Below are positions 51,631-61,029 of a stretch of DNA of 64,000 nucleotides, one piece after another (position 1 is the stretch's first letter; each line of letters starts with the position of its first letter). Origin of the DNA: Metabacillus schmidteae (GTDB lineage Bacteria; Bacillota; Bacilli; Bacillales; Bacillaceae). Location: positions 3,228,001 to 3,292,000 of the forward strand of contig NZ_CAESCH010000001.1 of the NCBI RefSeq assembly GCF_903166545.1. Direction: 5' to 3'. Below the pieces are notes generated by a model. That model did no database searches, was not told the DNA's origin, and worked only from the letters and a program-made list of their open reading frames with translations. The position numbers were made by a program, and so were the translations under genes.

Positions 51631-51936
51631 ATGAATAACATGTATCACACTATGACTCAGCCAATGCATATGGACAATATGAATATGATGCAGCAGCCTA
51701 TGCACATGGAAAATATGATGCAGCCCAAGCAAGTGATGGTAGTAGAACCATACGTGTATGCTGCAACAAGTACATTAGTTGGAAAGCGGGCAGTACTTGA
51801 AACAACAAGAGGAAGAGTAGCTGGACTTGTTATGGATGTAAAACCAGATCATGTTGTTCTTCAAGAACGTGAATCTACTTTTTTTGTTCGCTTATGTGAA
51901 GTTGTTTGGATTATGCCTGACACTTCTCAAAAATGA
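51631..51936 (+). CDS. DUF2642 family protein, YuzF-like, with Met-rich N-terminus
   Basis: 101-residue protein. The C-terminal half (TLVGKRAVLETTRGRVAGLV, VKPDHVVLQERESTFFVRL) is an Sm-like beta fold of the DUF2642/YuzF group, many of which are sporulation-associated. The first 35 residues are an unusual Met/His/Gln/Asn-rich repeat with QPMHMDNMN and QPMHMENMM. GGAGG lies nine bases before the ATG. Single gene. A spore surface or metal-binding role can be guessed but not shown. Confidence 0.75.
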   Translation: MNNMYHTMTQPMHMDNMNMMQQPMHMENMMQPKQVMVVEPYVYAATSTLVGKRAVLETTRGRVAGLVMDVKPDHVVLQERESTFFVRLCEVVWIMPDTSQK

Positions 51937-52076
51937 CCTTACAGAGAATAAGACTTTATTTCTCATTAGAGAGGTAAAGTTTTTTTACATAAGCTTTCTT
52001 TTAGTTTAACCAAAACATATTCGTATAAAATATAATAGAAATGAGAACATTAATTTTATAAATTGGAGTGAAGCAG

Positions 52077-52424
52077 ATGACAAAATCAAAAGCAAAAAAG
52101 CAAAGAGAAAAATTATTGCGGGAAGGTAAAAGAGATCCAGTATTAAATCGAGGAACATATGCATTAGCCGATATGAACACTAGAGTGACGAAAACAAAAC
52201 ATGAAAAAGTAAATCAAGTAAAACATAAAAAGCGTCTATCTGACCAGGATGATCATGGGACAGATGGACGCTTTTTTACATGCCAATTGAATTGGCAGAA
52301 ATGCCTTGGCATAGCGACTACTTTATTTCTTTTCCACCGCATGTCCACCGAACTCATTTCGCAATGCAGCAACAACTTTACCTGTAAAGGTATCTGTTTC
52401 CAGCGATCGGTATCTCATCATTAA
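52077..52424 (+). CDS. Small basic protein of Bacillus (YqkK-like N-terminus)
   Basis: Basic N-terminus of about 60 residues (TKSKAKKQREKLLREGKRDP, NRGTYALADMNTR, HKKRLSDQDDHG) like small conserved Bacillus proteins of unknown function. GGAG lies eight bases before the ATG at 52077. From about codon 50 on, the ORF passes through a strong bidirectional terminator (52227-52277) and then 100 bases antisense to gnd. The native stop was therefore probably lost and the real product may be shorter than the 115 residues read here. Confidence 0.5.
   Translation: MTKSKAKKQREKLLREGKRDPVLNRGTYALADMNTRVTKTKHEKVNQVKHKKRLSDQDDHGTDGRFFTCQLNWQKCLGIATTLFLFHRMSTELISQCSNNFTCKGICFQRSVSHH
52227..52277. terminator. 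Bidirectional terminator inside the 3' part of the small basic ORF
   Basis: 15-base stem AAAAGCGTCTATCTG/CAGATGGACGCTTTT with one G-T pair and T runs on both strands. It should end the zwf-gnd transcript coming from the right. Confidence 0.8.
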
Positions 52425-53216
52425 TGAAAGTGCAATAACAGGAGTTGCTGCTTGGAGATCTAACGCTTCTTCAACCGTCCATTTCCCTTCACCAGATGAG
52501 TGCATAATTCCCTTAATATCATGTAGTTTGGCATCTTTGGCAAATGCATTCTCTGTAAGTTCCATTAACCATGACCGAATGACAGAACCATTACTCCAAA
52601 CTCTTGCTACTCGTTCATAATCATAATCGAATTGGCTTTTTTCTAGAACCTCGAATCCTTCTCCGATAGCTGCCATCATTCCATACTCAATCCCATTATG
52701 AACCATTTTTAAGAAGTGGCCACTTCCTGATTTCCCTGTATATAAATAGCCTTTTTCAACTGCCGTGTCCCGGAAGATTGGTTCAACGACCTCCCATGCC
52801 TCCTGGTCGCCTCCAATCATATAATTTGCGCCATTGCGAGCACCTTCCATCCCGCCTGATGTTCCAACATCAAGGTAGCTTACCCCCACTTCCTTAAACT
52901 CATCATATCTTCGCATTGACTCACTATAATGAGAATTACCTGCTTCAATGACGATATCACCACTAGATAGCAGTGGCTTAACATCCTGTATCACTTGATC
53001 AACGACTTTATGTGGCACCATGATCCACACAATTCTTGGACTTTCAAGAGACTGTACCAGTTCCTTTAAATCCGAGGTTCCTCGAGCACCATATTGTTTT
53101 ATCTCATCTACTGTTTTTTCATTAATATCAAACGCAACCACTTCATGTTGGTGATCGATGAGATTTTTACTAATATTTAACCCCATTTTACCTAATCCAA
53201 TTAAGCCTACTTTCAT
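52323..53216 (-). CDS. gnd: 6-phosphogluconate dehydrogenase, decarboxylating (short YqeC/GntZ type)
   Basis: 297-residue enzyme of the oxidative pentose phosphate pathway: 6-phosphogluconate to ribulose-5-phosphate and CO2 with NAD(P) reduction. N-terminal Rossmann GLIGLGKMGLNI, coenzyme loop VWIMVPHK, substrate motif GTSGGMEGARNGANYMIGGD and catalytic Lys in KMVHNGIEYGMM are present. The short form lacks the long C-terminal tail of the GndA type. Start 53216 after AAAGGAG. It follows zwf by 34 bases, so the two oxidative steps are made together. Confidence 0.88.
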   Translation of the reverse strand: MKVGLIGLGKMGLNISKNLIDHQHEVVAFDINEKTVDEIKQYGARGTSDLKELVQSLESPRIVWIMVPHKVVDQVIQDVKPLLSSGDIVIEAGNSHYSESMRRYDEFKEVGVSYLDVGTSGGMEGARNGANYMIGGDQEAWEVVEPIFRDTAVEKGYLYTGKSGSGHFLKMVHNGIEYGMMAAIGEGFEVLEKSQFDYDYERVARVWSNGSVIRSWLMELTENAFAKDAKLHDIKGIMHSSGEGKWTVEEALDLQAATPVIALSLMMRYRSLETDTFTGKVVAALRNEFGGHAVEKK

Positions 53217-53250
53217 TACTACCACTCCTTTAATTAGTCCGACTCAACGG

Positions 53251-54762
53251 TTACTTGTTGTTGTTCAGCTTTTGAGATCTATTTTCAGTTTGAATATCAT
53301 TTTCAATTGTGTTGTCAATTGACCACCATGCAAATCCATCTTCTTCAAGTAGTTTGTGTGCAGCAGTTGGACCATATGATCCAGATGGATACTCATGAAG
53401 CGGGACAAGATTTTCCTTAAATGCATCAAGAATTGGTTGAACAAGTTGCCAAGATAATTCTACTTCCTTCCAGTGAGCAAAATAAGTAGCATCACCCTCT
53501 AATGCATCTACCAATATAATTTCATAAGCCTCGGGAATGTCACTCTGTTCAGGTGTAAAGTCAACATGGATCGGTTCAATCTTCCCTTCTTTCAAAGGGT
53601 TACGACTATTTAGTTGGAATGACACTTCTGTATCAGGGTTAATTCCGATTTCCAATAGATTTGGCTCCGTTTTTCCATCGTATTTCGGTAATAGATTTTT
53701 AAATTCAATCACAATCCGAGTGGATTTTTCTCTCATTCGCTTTCCTGTTCGAATATAAAATGGGACACCCTTCCATAACGGATCATCAATCCAAAGGCGT
53801 GCAGCGATGAATGTATCAGTCATAGAAGATGGATCAATATTTGGTTCATCCTTATATCCAATTACTTGCTGACTATTTATTTCTCCAGAACCATATTGAC
53901 CTCTAACAACGTCTTTAGAAACGTCTTCCTTTTTCAATGGACGAACAGCTTCCATTATCTTTCTCTTTTCTTGTTGTACCGTATTTGCAGAAAAGCTTTT
54001 AGGAAAATGCATACTAACCATCATCAGCAACTGCATCATATGGTTTTGAACCATATCACGAATCGCCCCTGCCTTGTCATAATAGGAAGCCCGCTTCTCA
54101 ACTCCTACTGTTTCACTTGCAGTAATTTGGACATTCGCGATATGTTCATTGTTCCATAAACTTTGAAGGACAGGATTTGCAAATTCCAATGTTTCCAGGT
54201 TCTGAACCATTGGCTTGCCTAAATAATGATCAATTCTGTAAATTTCTTCTTCATCAAAAACACTAGAAAGTTTTTCATTCAATTCACGTGCTGACGTGAC
54301 ATCATGCCCAAATGGTTTCTCAATGAGGAGACGCTTCCAGCCTTTTGTTTGAACTAAATTAGACTCTTGCAGCTTTAAAACAATGATCTCAAAAAACTGT
54401 GGAGCTACCGAAAGATAAAACAATCTGTTTCCTGGGATATGTAACTCAATTTCACGAGCTTTTATTAATGATAATAATCTTTCAAATTCTGAACCTTGTG
54501 TCACATCGACCTTACAATATCGAATAAGTTGTAAAAAACCACTCATTTTTGGGTCACTTGCTGAATGATCTGAGTATGTTTCAATAGATTGTTGTACATA
54601 ATTGTGAAATTCCTCATCCGTGTATTCCGTAATACTTGAACCTATGATTGAAAATGAGGCTGGCAGCTTTTGGTGAAGAAACAACTCAAATAAGGCCGGG
54701 ATGATTTTTCTTTTTGCTAAATCTCCTGTAGCACCAAATAAGACAAAAGTTGAATGATCCAT
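53251..54762 (-). CDS. zwf: Glucose-6-phosphate 1-dehydrogenase
   Basis: 503-residue G6PDH, first enzyme of the oxidative pentose phosphate pathway. It shows the coenzyme site VLFGATGDLAKRKIIPAL, RLLIEKPFGHD, the signature EEIYRIDHYLGKPMVQN with catalytic His, and VPFYIRTGKRM. The start at 54762 has GGAGG upstream; an in-frame ATG 21 bases earlier includes that site. The C-terminus has a short polar tail. First gene of a zwf-gnd operon giving NADPH and pentose phosphates. Confidence 0.93.
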   Translation of the reverse strand: MDHSTFVLFGATGDLAKRKIIPALFELFLHQKLPASFSIIGSSITEYTDEEFHNYVQQSIETYSDHSASDPKMSGFLQLIRYCKVDVTQGSEFERLLSLIKAREIELHIPGNRLFYLSVAPQFFEIIVLKLQESNLVQTKGWKRLLIEKPFGHDVTSARELNEKLSSVFDEEEIYRIDHYLGKPMVQNLETLEFANPVLQSLWNNEHIANVQITASETVGVEKRASYYDKAGAIRDMVQNHMMQLLMMVSMHFPKSFSANTVQQEKRKIMEAVRPLKKEDVSKDVVRGQYGSGEINSQQVIGYKDEPNIDPSSMTDTFIAARLWIDDPLWKGVPFYIRTGKRMREKSTRIVIEFKNLLPKYDGKTEPNLLEIGINPDTEVSFQLNSRNPLKEGKIEPIHVDFTPEQSDIPEAYEIILVDALEGDATYFAHWKEVELSWQLVQPILDAFKENLVPLHEYPSGSYGPTAAHKLLEEDGFAWWSIDNTIENDIQTENRSQKLNNNK

Positions 54763-54865
54763 TTTCCGACCTCCATAAGTCATACATCATTTTGATAGAA
54801 TTGATTACTAAGTAGTCTTTCCGTTCTTTTTTGAATTTATCTACAATGATTGATCAATTCGACAA

Positions 54866-54900
54866 CAAAAAAATCCTTCATGTTTATACATAAAGGATTT
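54866..54900 (-). terminator. Terminator after the TauE-type permease
   Basis: Stem AAATCCTTTATG with CATGAAGGATTT (one mismatch), five-base loop and seven T on the minus strand. Confidence 0.75.
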
Positions 54901-54919
54901 AATTCCCATTAATTGATCG

Positions 54920-55732
54920 TTATAAACCTTGAAAAACTAACCGTATTCCAACCACTACTAACACAAGTCTTAGTATTACAACAACTGTCCCATCTTTTAA
55001 ACGACCATTAATATAAGCACCAAGTTTTGCGCCAATCCATGCTCCAGGTGCTAATCCCAAGATCCATAACCAGTCAACATTGCCGAGTTGAATATGTGTA
55101 ATTGAGCCAATAATCGATGACAAAAACACCATAAACATTGATGTTGCTACCGCTATTGAAGCAGGAAATCGGAATAATAGAAGCATCGTCGGGACCATTA
55201 AAGAACCTCCACCAATCCCAAATAAACCAGACAAAACCCCAACAATAAATGCAATCACAACTGCTAAAACAGGTTGAAAGTATAATGTATGTTTTATCCC
55301 TTGTTTATCTTCAAAGATATGAACAGAGCCTACTTGATTCGTTTTAGGCTTTATGTACTTTTGAACACTTAGGAGGATGGAAATGAAAATAACAAATATA
55401 CCAAAGCATATATAAAATTGATTCAGTTCAATCTCTTTATTTACAAGAGCTCCAACTAAAGCTCCCGGTCCACTTCCGATAAAAAAGATAATGCCTGCTT
55501 TAAAGTAAACTGTTTTTTGCTTCATATACGCAATTGTAGAGGATAAACCTGTCACAATTAATATGAACATCGAGGTCCCCACAGCAAATTGTGGTGTAAT
55601 GGAAGGCAATAGGTTCGTATATGTACCAATAAATAACAGAGCAGGCACAATAATGATACCTCCCCCTAATCCTACAAGGCTCCCAAGCATACCTCCAACT
55701 AAACCTATCATTAATAATAAAACCAACAACAT
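54920..55732 (-). CDS. Sulfite exporter TauE/SafE family permease
   Basis: 270-residue membrane protein of the TauE/SafE (DUF81) family with eight hydrophobic spans. Two copies of the family's repeat are visible: VGGMLGSLVGLGGGIIIVPALL at the front and VGVLSGLFGIGGGSLMVPTMLL in the middle. Members move sulfite, sulfoacetate or other small anions. The start is placed at ATG 55732 after GGGAG. The small membrane protein gene immediately upstream ends 22 bases before it, so both probably form one operon. Confidence 0.85.
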   Translation of the reverse strand: MLLVLLLMIGLVGGMLGSLVGLGGGIIIVPALLFIGTYTNLLPSITPQFAVGTSMFILIVTGLSSTIAYMKQKTVYFKAGIIFFIGSGPGALVGALVNKEIELNQFYICFGIFVIFISILLSVQKYIKPKTNQVGSVHIFEDKQGIKHTLYFQPVLAVVIAFIVGVLSGLFGIGGGSLMVPTMLLLFRFPASIAVATSMFMVFLSSIIGSITHIQLGNVDWLWILGLAPGAWIGAKLGAYINGRLKDGTVVVILRLVLVVVGIRLVFQGL

Positions 55733-55754
55733 ATGTAAATCTCCCATTTATGAT

Positions 55755-56024
55755 TTAAGCTTTTTTCCCTACTATAAAACCCACATAAAAAATAATAAGA
55801 GTATAACCGATGATCAGCAAAATCGATGTAGGAATTGACTGAGCATACGATATAAGGGCAGAAAAGATTTTTATTATTTGCGGAAGTAATTGATCTATTG
55901 TAGATAGATAATAAACATAAACAATAAATAAGCAAAAAATGATCAAAAAAATCGGGCGGAGTTTTTGCATGAAGCTTATGTCTTTTTTGCTTTTTTGGGT
56001 AGGCTTCTTTTTCACCACAGCCAT
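55755..56024 (-). CDS. Small two-span membrane protein
   Basis: 89-residue protein with a basic N-terminus (VVKKKPTQKSKKD), a hydrophobic span (about 24-42) and a second (about 62-84) ending VGKKA. AAAGGGGTG lies at good spacing before the ATG at 56024, which selects this frame over an overlapping 107-codon one. It shares a transcript with the TauE-type permease, and may be its accessory. Family not recognised. Confidence 0.6.
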   Translation of the reverse strand: MAVVKKKPTQKSKKDISFMQKLRPIFLIIFCLFIVYVYYLSTIDQLLPQIIKIFSALISYAQSIPTSILLIIGYTLIIFYVGFIVGKKA

Positions 56025-56079
56025 AGTCCTGCACCCCTTTTCTATTATTTTATTTTTCTAGTATGAAGGATTGATATAT

Positions 56080-56245
56080 GTTAAGCAATTTATTTTATGA
56101 ATGAACTATGAACAAACGCGCAAGCGCCTTTATCACAGTTCAGGAATTTTATAATTTCCTAACGAACACAGCGAAACGACCCTTTAAATAAGGATCGCTT
56201 CATTGCTAGAAATTATCATGATAGAGTATTCCGTAAGGTGCTCTA
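56080..56245. other. Intergenic stretch with hairpins
   Basis: Non-coding DNA with several small palindromes: GCGCAAGCGC, AGGAATTTTATAATTTCCT and CCGTAA/TTACGG near 56230. It may be a decayed intergenic repeat and may help end the cupin transcript. No T run is evident. Confidence 0.35.
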
Positions 56246-56247
56246 TT

Positions 56248-56832
56248 TTACGGTCTTCTATAGCTTCGGTTTCTTTCCTCTGCCATCGCCTCGGCTTTTG
56301 TAGCATGAACAGTCCCAAATGGATGGTGCGGAGGGGCATAGATTGAGTAAAGCTTTAATGGAACATTCCCTGTATTCGTTAAATTGTGCCATGTTCCAGC
56401 TGGAATCATGATTGCTGAATCATCATAGACATTGCGTTCAAAGTTTAAATTTTCTTTGCTTTTCCCCATTTGAACAATTCCTTGTCCTTGTTCAATCCGG
56501 AGAAACTGATCCTCATTTGGATGGATTTCCAAGCCAATATCCTCGCCGACGTTTATGCTCATTAATGTAACTTGGAGATGTTTACCTGTCCATATAGCAG
56601 TTCGAAATGTATTATTTTGCTTTGTTGCCTCATTAATGTTTACGACATAGGGTTTCGTTCCATAGTCTGCAATTGCCACTCTCGGATTTGAAAATCGATA
56701 TGAATGATTTGAGTTTGATTGTTCTGTTACATCAGGGTATGGCCAATATATTGAGTGCCCTCCATAGTTAGGCACCGGTGCTGGAGCATAGTATGGATAT
56801 TGATTCTGATGCACATAAGGAACAAAATACAT
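56248..56832 (-). CDS. Cupin domain protein with Tyr/Pro-rich N-terminus
   Basis: 194-residue protein. The first 35 residues are rich in Tyr, Pro and Gln (VPYVHQNQYPYYAPAP). A cupin domain follows (about 70-180), with metal-binding residues in GLEIHPNEDQFLRIEQG (HPxEDQ..E) and IPAGTWHNLTN (second His). Cupins with such tails occur in Bacilli as spore- or coat-related proteins, by resemblance only. Likely binds a metal; enzymatic role unclear. Good ribosome site. Single gene. Confidence 0.75.
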   Translation of the reverse strand: MYFVPYVHQNQYPYYAPAPVPNYGGHSIYWPYPDVTEQSNSNHSYRFSNPRVAIADYGTKPYVVNINEATKQNNTFRTAIWTGKHLQVTLMSINVGEDIGLEIHPNEDQFLRIEQGQGIVQMGKSKENLNFERNVYDDSAIMIPAGTWHNLTNTGNVPLKLYSIYAPPHHPFGTVHATKAEAMAEERNRSYRRP

Positions 56833-56914
56833 TTACCTCAACTCCTTTCCTAGGTTCTAGGAATATCCTATGCATAGGAAGAGAGAATGGACTTTGAACC
56901 TCGTAATTTCTTTT

Positions 56915-57787
56915 TTATTTTTTTTGAATCGGGATCCATATCTCACTCCTAAATGTTGGTGATGAGTAGTTATTGTTTTCATTCCACAGGATTTCAGGCC
57001 CTTCTACTTGTTGATAGCTTGAAGATGGAAACCATTCTGAATAAATGCGCCCCCATGTTTCCTGAAGCTTATTTGGAAATGGTCCAACAGACTCAAACAC
57101 AGCCCAAGTTAAAGCTGGAACCTCAAGTTGAGAAAAGTTTTCAGGACAATCTCTTGTAGTTGCAACACCAATATAATGATCAAGTTCACCCTTTTCCTCC
57201 ATCCGCTCTTCTGAGAAATTAGTTGAAGCACTGATGATGCCCTTTGGTTCAATATTTGAAAGTTGTTTTAATTGATGAATCTTTTCAGGTGTGATTGATT
57301 TTGTCATGGCAGTGATGTCCGGGTTTTCCCCTTGAAAAACAATGGGAACTCGCCTCATCAATCCTATAATAGTAAATGGTGCTTTTTCTTCAATTCGATA
57401 ATTCATTTCGCTTCCTCCCTTAATGGTTAACTGGAAGGTCATTGGCGGGAAAGCTTTTAATGATTGACCATTCTGTTTTGCTTCTGATGGTGTTATGCCA
57501 TGTAATTGCTGAAATGCTCTTGTAAAGGAATCAGCCGAAGAATAACCAAATGTAACGGCGGCATCGATCACTTTCATTTGATTATGTGTAAGTTCAAAAG
57601 CTGCAAGGGTTAAGCGCCTCCTGCGGATGTATTCGGATAAAGGAATACCCGCCAGCAGGGAAAACATTTTTTTAAAGTGAAATTCAGAACACAGTGTCCG
57701 TCTAGCAACTTCCTTTACGTCAATTTCATCTGTAAGATGATCTTCAATATACATTATGGCATCATTCATATTTTTCAGCGAATCCAT
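56915..57787 (-). CDS. AraC family regulator with GyrI-like effector domain
   Basis: 290-residue regulator. The N-terminal AraC domain (about 5-105) has both helix-turn-helices ([27 protein letters not shown] and the [19 protein letters not shown] block). The C-terminal domain (about 130-288) is of the GyrI-like small-molecule-binding type ([42 protein letters not shown]). Such proteins sense drugs or dyes and activate stress genes. GGGAGGTC precedes the ATG. Single gene; target genes not evident. Confidence 0.87.
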   Translation of the reverse strand: MDSLKNMNDAIMYIEDHLTDEIDVKEVARRTLCSEFHFKKMFSLLAGIPLSEYIRRRRLTLAAFELTHNQMKVIDAAVTFGYSSADSFTRAFQQLHGITPSEAKQNGQSLKAFPPMTFQLTIKGGSEMNYRIEEKAPFTIIGLMRRVPIVFQGENPDITAMTKSITPEKIHQLKQLSNIEPKGIISASTNFSEERMEEKGELDHYIGVATTRDCPENFSQLEVPALTWAVFESVGPFPNKLQETWGRIYSEWFPSSSYQQVEGPEILWNENNNYSSPTFRSEIWIPIQKK

Positions 57788-57870
57788 TCAGGTGACCTCC
57801 CTTTACCAACAAGATAACAAATAATAATTGAAGCGACCCGACTTTTTGAGTTCAATTTTGTAGGGTATGA

Positions 57871-58914
57871 TTAATTTTGGGGACTATTTATTTTCTCAAC
57901 AATGTACTCTGCATCATATCCTACTCCTTCCAATAATGCAGAACCACGACGATATTGCCATGGGAGACCGATAAGGTATAGCCCTTTTATATTTGTTACA
58001 CCACGGTTATGTATGACATGTCCTTTATGATTCATAACATGATCTATTTTCAACCAGGAAAAATCAGTTTTAAAACCTGTAGCCCATATGATATTTTGAA
58101 TTTCCAGTTCAGATGAATCCTCAAAAAATACTTTGTGTTGATTCCCATCTGTTACACGTTTCTTCAATTTAATATTTCCTTGTTTTATCACATCTTTTAA
58201 TTCAAATCCAAAGATAGGATCCCCTCTTTTTTGAATGAGTTGCCCTAAAAAAGATGTATTCGTCGCTTTTAAGATTCCTAGCTTATCAAACCACCAGAAA
58301 ATACTCTTTCCCAATAGGAATAAAGGAAAGTAACTTAATTTTTGACTAACAGCTAAAAATGTCTCTCTTTCTTTGGAAATTTCAACAGCAATTTGTGCAC
58401 CGCTATTTCCACCACCAACGACTAAAACATTTCCATCAACCAATTGTTTTGGATTTCTATAATGTGATGAGTGAAGTTGATTGATACTGCCTGATAATTT
58501 CTTTGATAATGGTGGAATAGATGGTATGTGGAAAGGACCTGTTGCAATAACAAGATTTTTTGCTACATATTCACCTTTATTTGTCTCAATAAAAAAATGA
58601 CCGTCCATTTTTGAAACACTTTCAACTTCTGTTTGAAAATGAATAGGAATGTTGAACTTCTCAGCATAATCCCCCAAGTAATCCACTACTTCACCTTTAG
58701 TTGGTAAACTATGTAACTCACCTTGAAATTTCATACCCGGTAAGCCACTATACATTCGAGGAGTAAATAACACTAATGAATCATATCTTTCTTTCCAACT
58801 CTCACCAACCTCATGACCTTTATCTAAAAGAATGAAATTTTTGTTAAACTGCTTAAGATAATAACCAACAGCAAGGCCTGCTTGACCTGCTCCTATTATA
58901 ATTGTGTCGTACAA
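57871..58914 (-). CDS. FAD/NAD(P)-dependent monooxygenase, CzcO-like
   Basis: 347-residue flavoprotein of the flavin-containing monooxygenase/CzcO type. The FAD site is IIIGAGQAGLAVGYYL at the N-terminus, the NADPH site VVGGGNSGAQIAVE (about 160-175) and a linking IWATGFKTDFSW near residue 290. These enzymes oxidise organic sulfides or amines or act in metal tolerance operons. The start is the TTG at 58914 after GGAGGTG. Single gene with the membrane protein gene upstream 117 bases away. Confidence 0.83.
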   Translation of the reverse strand: MYDTIIIGAGQAGLAVGYYLKQFNKNFILLDKGHEVGESWKERYDSLVLFTPRMYSGLPGMKFQGELHSLPTKGEVVDYLGDYAEKFNIPIHFQTEVESVSKMDGHFFIETNKGEYVAKNLVIATGPFHIPSIPPLSKKLSGSINQLHSSHYRNPKQLVDGNVLVVGGGNSGAQIAVEISKERETFLAVSQKLSYFPLFLLGKSIFWWFDKLGILKATNTSFLGQLIQKRGDPIFGFELKDVIKQGNIKLKKRVTDGNQHKVFFEDSSELEIQNIIWATGFKTDFSWLKIDHVMNHKGHVIHNRGVTNIKGLYLIGLPWQYRRGSALLEGVGYDAEYIVEKINSPQN

Positions 58915-59031
58915 TACAAACACCTCCGTTATATGAAAGAATGCTCATATAAACATTTTACCTGGAAATATTTGTACTTACCACATTTTTTCATTATTTA
59001 ATTGAAAATAAATAGAACACTCACCAAATAC

Positions 59032-59559
59032 CTAATTTTTTCGAGACTTTGAAAATCCCGTGATAAAAAAACAAGTAAAAAAGGCAACTGCCGTAACAAA
59101 TCCAGAAAAGAATAAACCAATAAATCTCATAAACGTATCTTCACCAGGATATTGAGGTTCTAATGTTATCATCATAAAGATAGAAACGATTGTTAATATG
59201 AGGTAAAAACTACTGCCAACAGCTCCAAGTTTCAATCGGTTTACTTTTGATCCTTCCCATGCTTTGTTGATTACAACCCAAAGATAGATACTAACGATTA
59301 CCGCTAAAATCATGATGACTAAGTGGATGTATGGAATTAAAAGAAACATGAGTCCATACAATACTCCTCCGGTTAGGAAAAATAAAACAGCATTTAATCC
59401 AAATAAACTTAACCCTGCTAACCATTGATTTTGAAACCAATGTCGTTGTCCAAGTTGATTAACCAGTGAATTATTTTTCGCTAAATGTTCTCCTATCCGA
59501 TTCTTATATATAATCATTATCACAAGTCCAATTAAACCAAAAAATAATAGTGAAATCAT
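59032..59559 (-). CDS. Membrane protein of unknown function
   Basis: 175-residue protein with five hydrophobic segments (about 2-17, 48-65, 70-95, 112-132 and 145-168) and a basic tail KSRKN. No family recognised. GAGGAGATG precedes the ATG at 59559. Located between the CzcO-like and small basic genes. Confidence 0.55.
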   Translation of the reverse strand: MISLLFFGLIGLVIMIIYKNRIGEHLAKNNSLVNQLGQRHWFQNQWLAGLSLFGLNAVLFFLTGGVLYGLMFLLIPYIHLVIMILAVIVSIYLWVVINKAWEGSKVNRLKLGAVGSSFYLILTIVSIFMMITLEPQYPGEDTFMRFIGLFFSGFVTAVAFFTCFFITGFSKSRKN

Positions 59560-59757
59560 TTTTCACATCTCCTCTCTTCATAATAATAGCTTAATATATT
59601 TTTTATTGTAATTCAATAAAAAATAACCAACTTTCAATACCTTTTTATTTACCATCGATAGTATATAGAATAAAAATTGATCAGTCCGGTATATTCTTCT
59701 TAATAATTATCATAATAATGAGGACAAACATACCATTTAAAAGGCGGTGAACAGATA

Positions 59758-59871
59758 ATGAAAAAAGGTCTCCAAAATTCAAGTCTTGAGCAACAAAGAA
59801 ATGATCATGAAACAGAATCAGCGTTTAAAAATGAGGGAGCAAAACAAAAGAACAAAGGGGCTAAAAAGTAA
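59758..59871 (+). CDS. 37-residue hydrophilic protein
   Basis: Small gene with AAGGCGGTGA before the ATG and a perfect terminator after it. The product MKKGLQNSSLEQQRNDHETE continues SAFKNEGAKQKNKGAKK; it is fully hydrophilic and lacks hydrophobic residues for a core, as in small acid-soluble spore-type proteins. A longer ORF in another frame of the same region has no ribosome site. Function unknown. Confidence 0.55.
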   Translation: MKKGLQNSSLEQQRNDHETESAFKNEGAKQKNKGAKK

Positions 59872-59916
59872 AACACTGATAAAAGAGCCAATAGGTTCCT
59901 TTTTAAAATTTAACAG

Positions 59917-59950
59917 AAAAAAAAGCACTCGAGTTACAAAGTGCTTTTTT
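59917..59950. terminator. Bidirectional terminator
   Basis: Stem AAAAGCACT/AGTGCTTTT with an 10-base loop and A/T tracts on both sides, between the small gene (+) and the monooxygenase gene (-). Confidence 0.8.
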
Positions 59951-59970
59951 CATTATTTCTGTATGTCCTT

Positions 59971-61029
59971 TTATTTCACTCCACCTTGAGCTTCCCATTC
60001 AGCAATTTCCTCACGAACTTTCGGTGCAACTTCTTTTCCTAATAATTCAATTGCTCTCATCACATCATCATGAGGCATTGTCCCTACAGGTACATGAAGC
60101 AAAAATCTTGTAATTCCAACATTTTTGCGAAGGTGAATAATTTTCTCCGCAACGGTATTTGGATCCCCTACATACAGAGCTCCATTTGAACTGCGTGCAG
60201 CATCAAAGCTTGCTCTGGTATAAGGTCCCCATCCACGTTCCTTTCCAAGTTTATTCATCGCTTGTTGTGTGGAAGGGAAAAATTTATCTGCTGCCTTTTC
60301 AGTCGTTTCAGCAATAAAGCCGTGAGAATGAGAGGCAATTGTTAGTTTTGAGATATTATGTCCTCCATGTGCGACTGCTTTTTTATATAGTTGGACCAAT
60401 GGTTCAAATTGAATTGGACTTCCACCGATAATAGCTAACACTAATGGTAGTCCAAGAATACCCGCACGGACAACTGATTCAGAGTTACCCCCGCTGCCTA
60501 TCCACACGGGAAGCGGATCTTGAACAGGTCTTGGATACACCCCTCTGTTTTGAATCGCCGGCCTGTGACCGCCTCTCCATGTTACTTTCTCAGAATCTCT
60601 TATATTTAGTAACAATTCAAGTTTTTCTTCAAATAATTCATCATAATCTTGCAAATCGTAACCAAATAATGGGAAAGATTCAATAAAGGAACCTCTGCCT
60701 GCCATAATTTCTGCTCGTCCATTCGATATCCCATCAAGTGTCGCAAAATCCTGAAACACTCGGACTGGATCAGCTGACGAAAGAACTGTTACAGCACTTG
60801 TTAATCGAATGTTTTTCGTTTGAGGTGCAGCCGCCGCTAGAATGATTGCTGGATTAGAAGCAGCGTAATCCTCCCGATGGTGCTCGCCAACTCCAAATAC
60901 ATCCAATCCTACTTGATCAGCTAAAATGATTTCCTCTACTACTTCCCGAATTCGCTGAGCATGGCTAATCACTTCACCAGTTTTTACGTCTGGTGTTGTT
61001 TCAACAAATGTACTAATCCCTATTTCCAT
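59971..61029 (-). CDS. Luciferase-like (LLM class) flavin-dependent oxidoreductase
   Basis: 352-residue TIM-barrel enzyme of the bacterial-luciferase-like family. The N-terminal IGISTFVETTPDV, GVGEHHREDYAASNPAI, SSADPVRVFQDFATLDGISNGRAEIMAGRGS and WIGSGGNSESVVRAG blocks match FMN- or F420-binding monooxygenases. The order HHREDYA is typical of the Firmicutes subgroup. Its substrate is unknown. GGAG precedes the ATG. A second, more distant member of the family lies at 62830. Confidence 0.87.
   Translation of the reverse strand: MEIGISTFVETTPDVKTGEVISHAQRIREVVEEIILADQVGLDVFGVGEHHREDYAASNPAIILAAAAPQTKNIRLTSAVTVLSSADPVRVFQDFATLDGISNGRAEIMAGRGSFIESFPLFGYDLQDYDELFEEKLELLLNIRDSEKVTWRGGHRPAIQNRGVYPRPVQDPLPVWIGSGGNSESVVRAGILGLPLVLAIIGGSPIQFEPLVQLYKKAVAHGGHNISKLTIASHSHGFIAETTEKAADKFFPSTQQAMNKLGKERGWGPYTRASFDAARSSNGALYVGDPNTVAEKIIHLRKNVGITRFLLHVPVGTMPHDDVMRAIELLGKEVAPKVREEIAEWEAQGGVK

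Noticed and set aside
51532..51732. His-rich minus-strand ORF opposite the DUF2642 gene
   Set aside because: Produced by reading the ATG/CAT-rich Met-His repeat backwards.
55711..56034. Alternative 107-codon minus-strand frame
   Set aside because: Overlaps the 89-residue membrane protein, which has a much better ribosome site and a basic front plus two hydrophobic spans.
59786..59989. 67-codon plus-strand ORF
   Set aside because: Lacks a ribosome site and runs through a terminator; the overlapping 37-codon frame starting at 59758 fits better.
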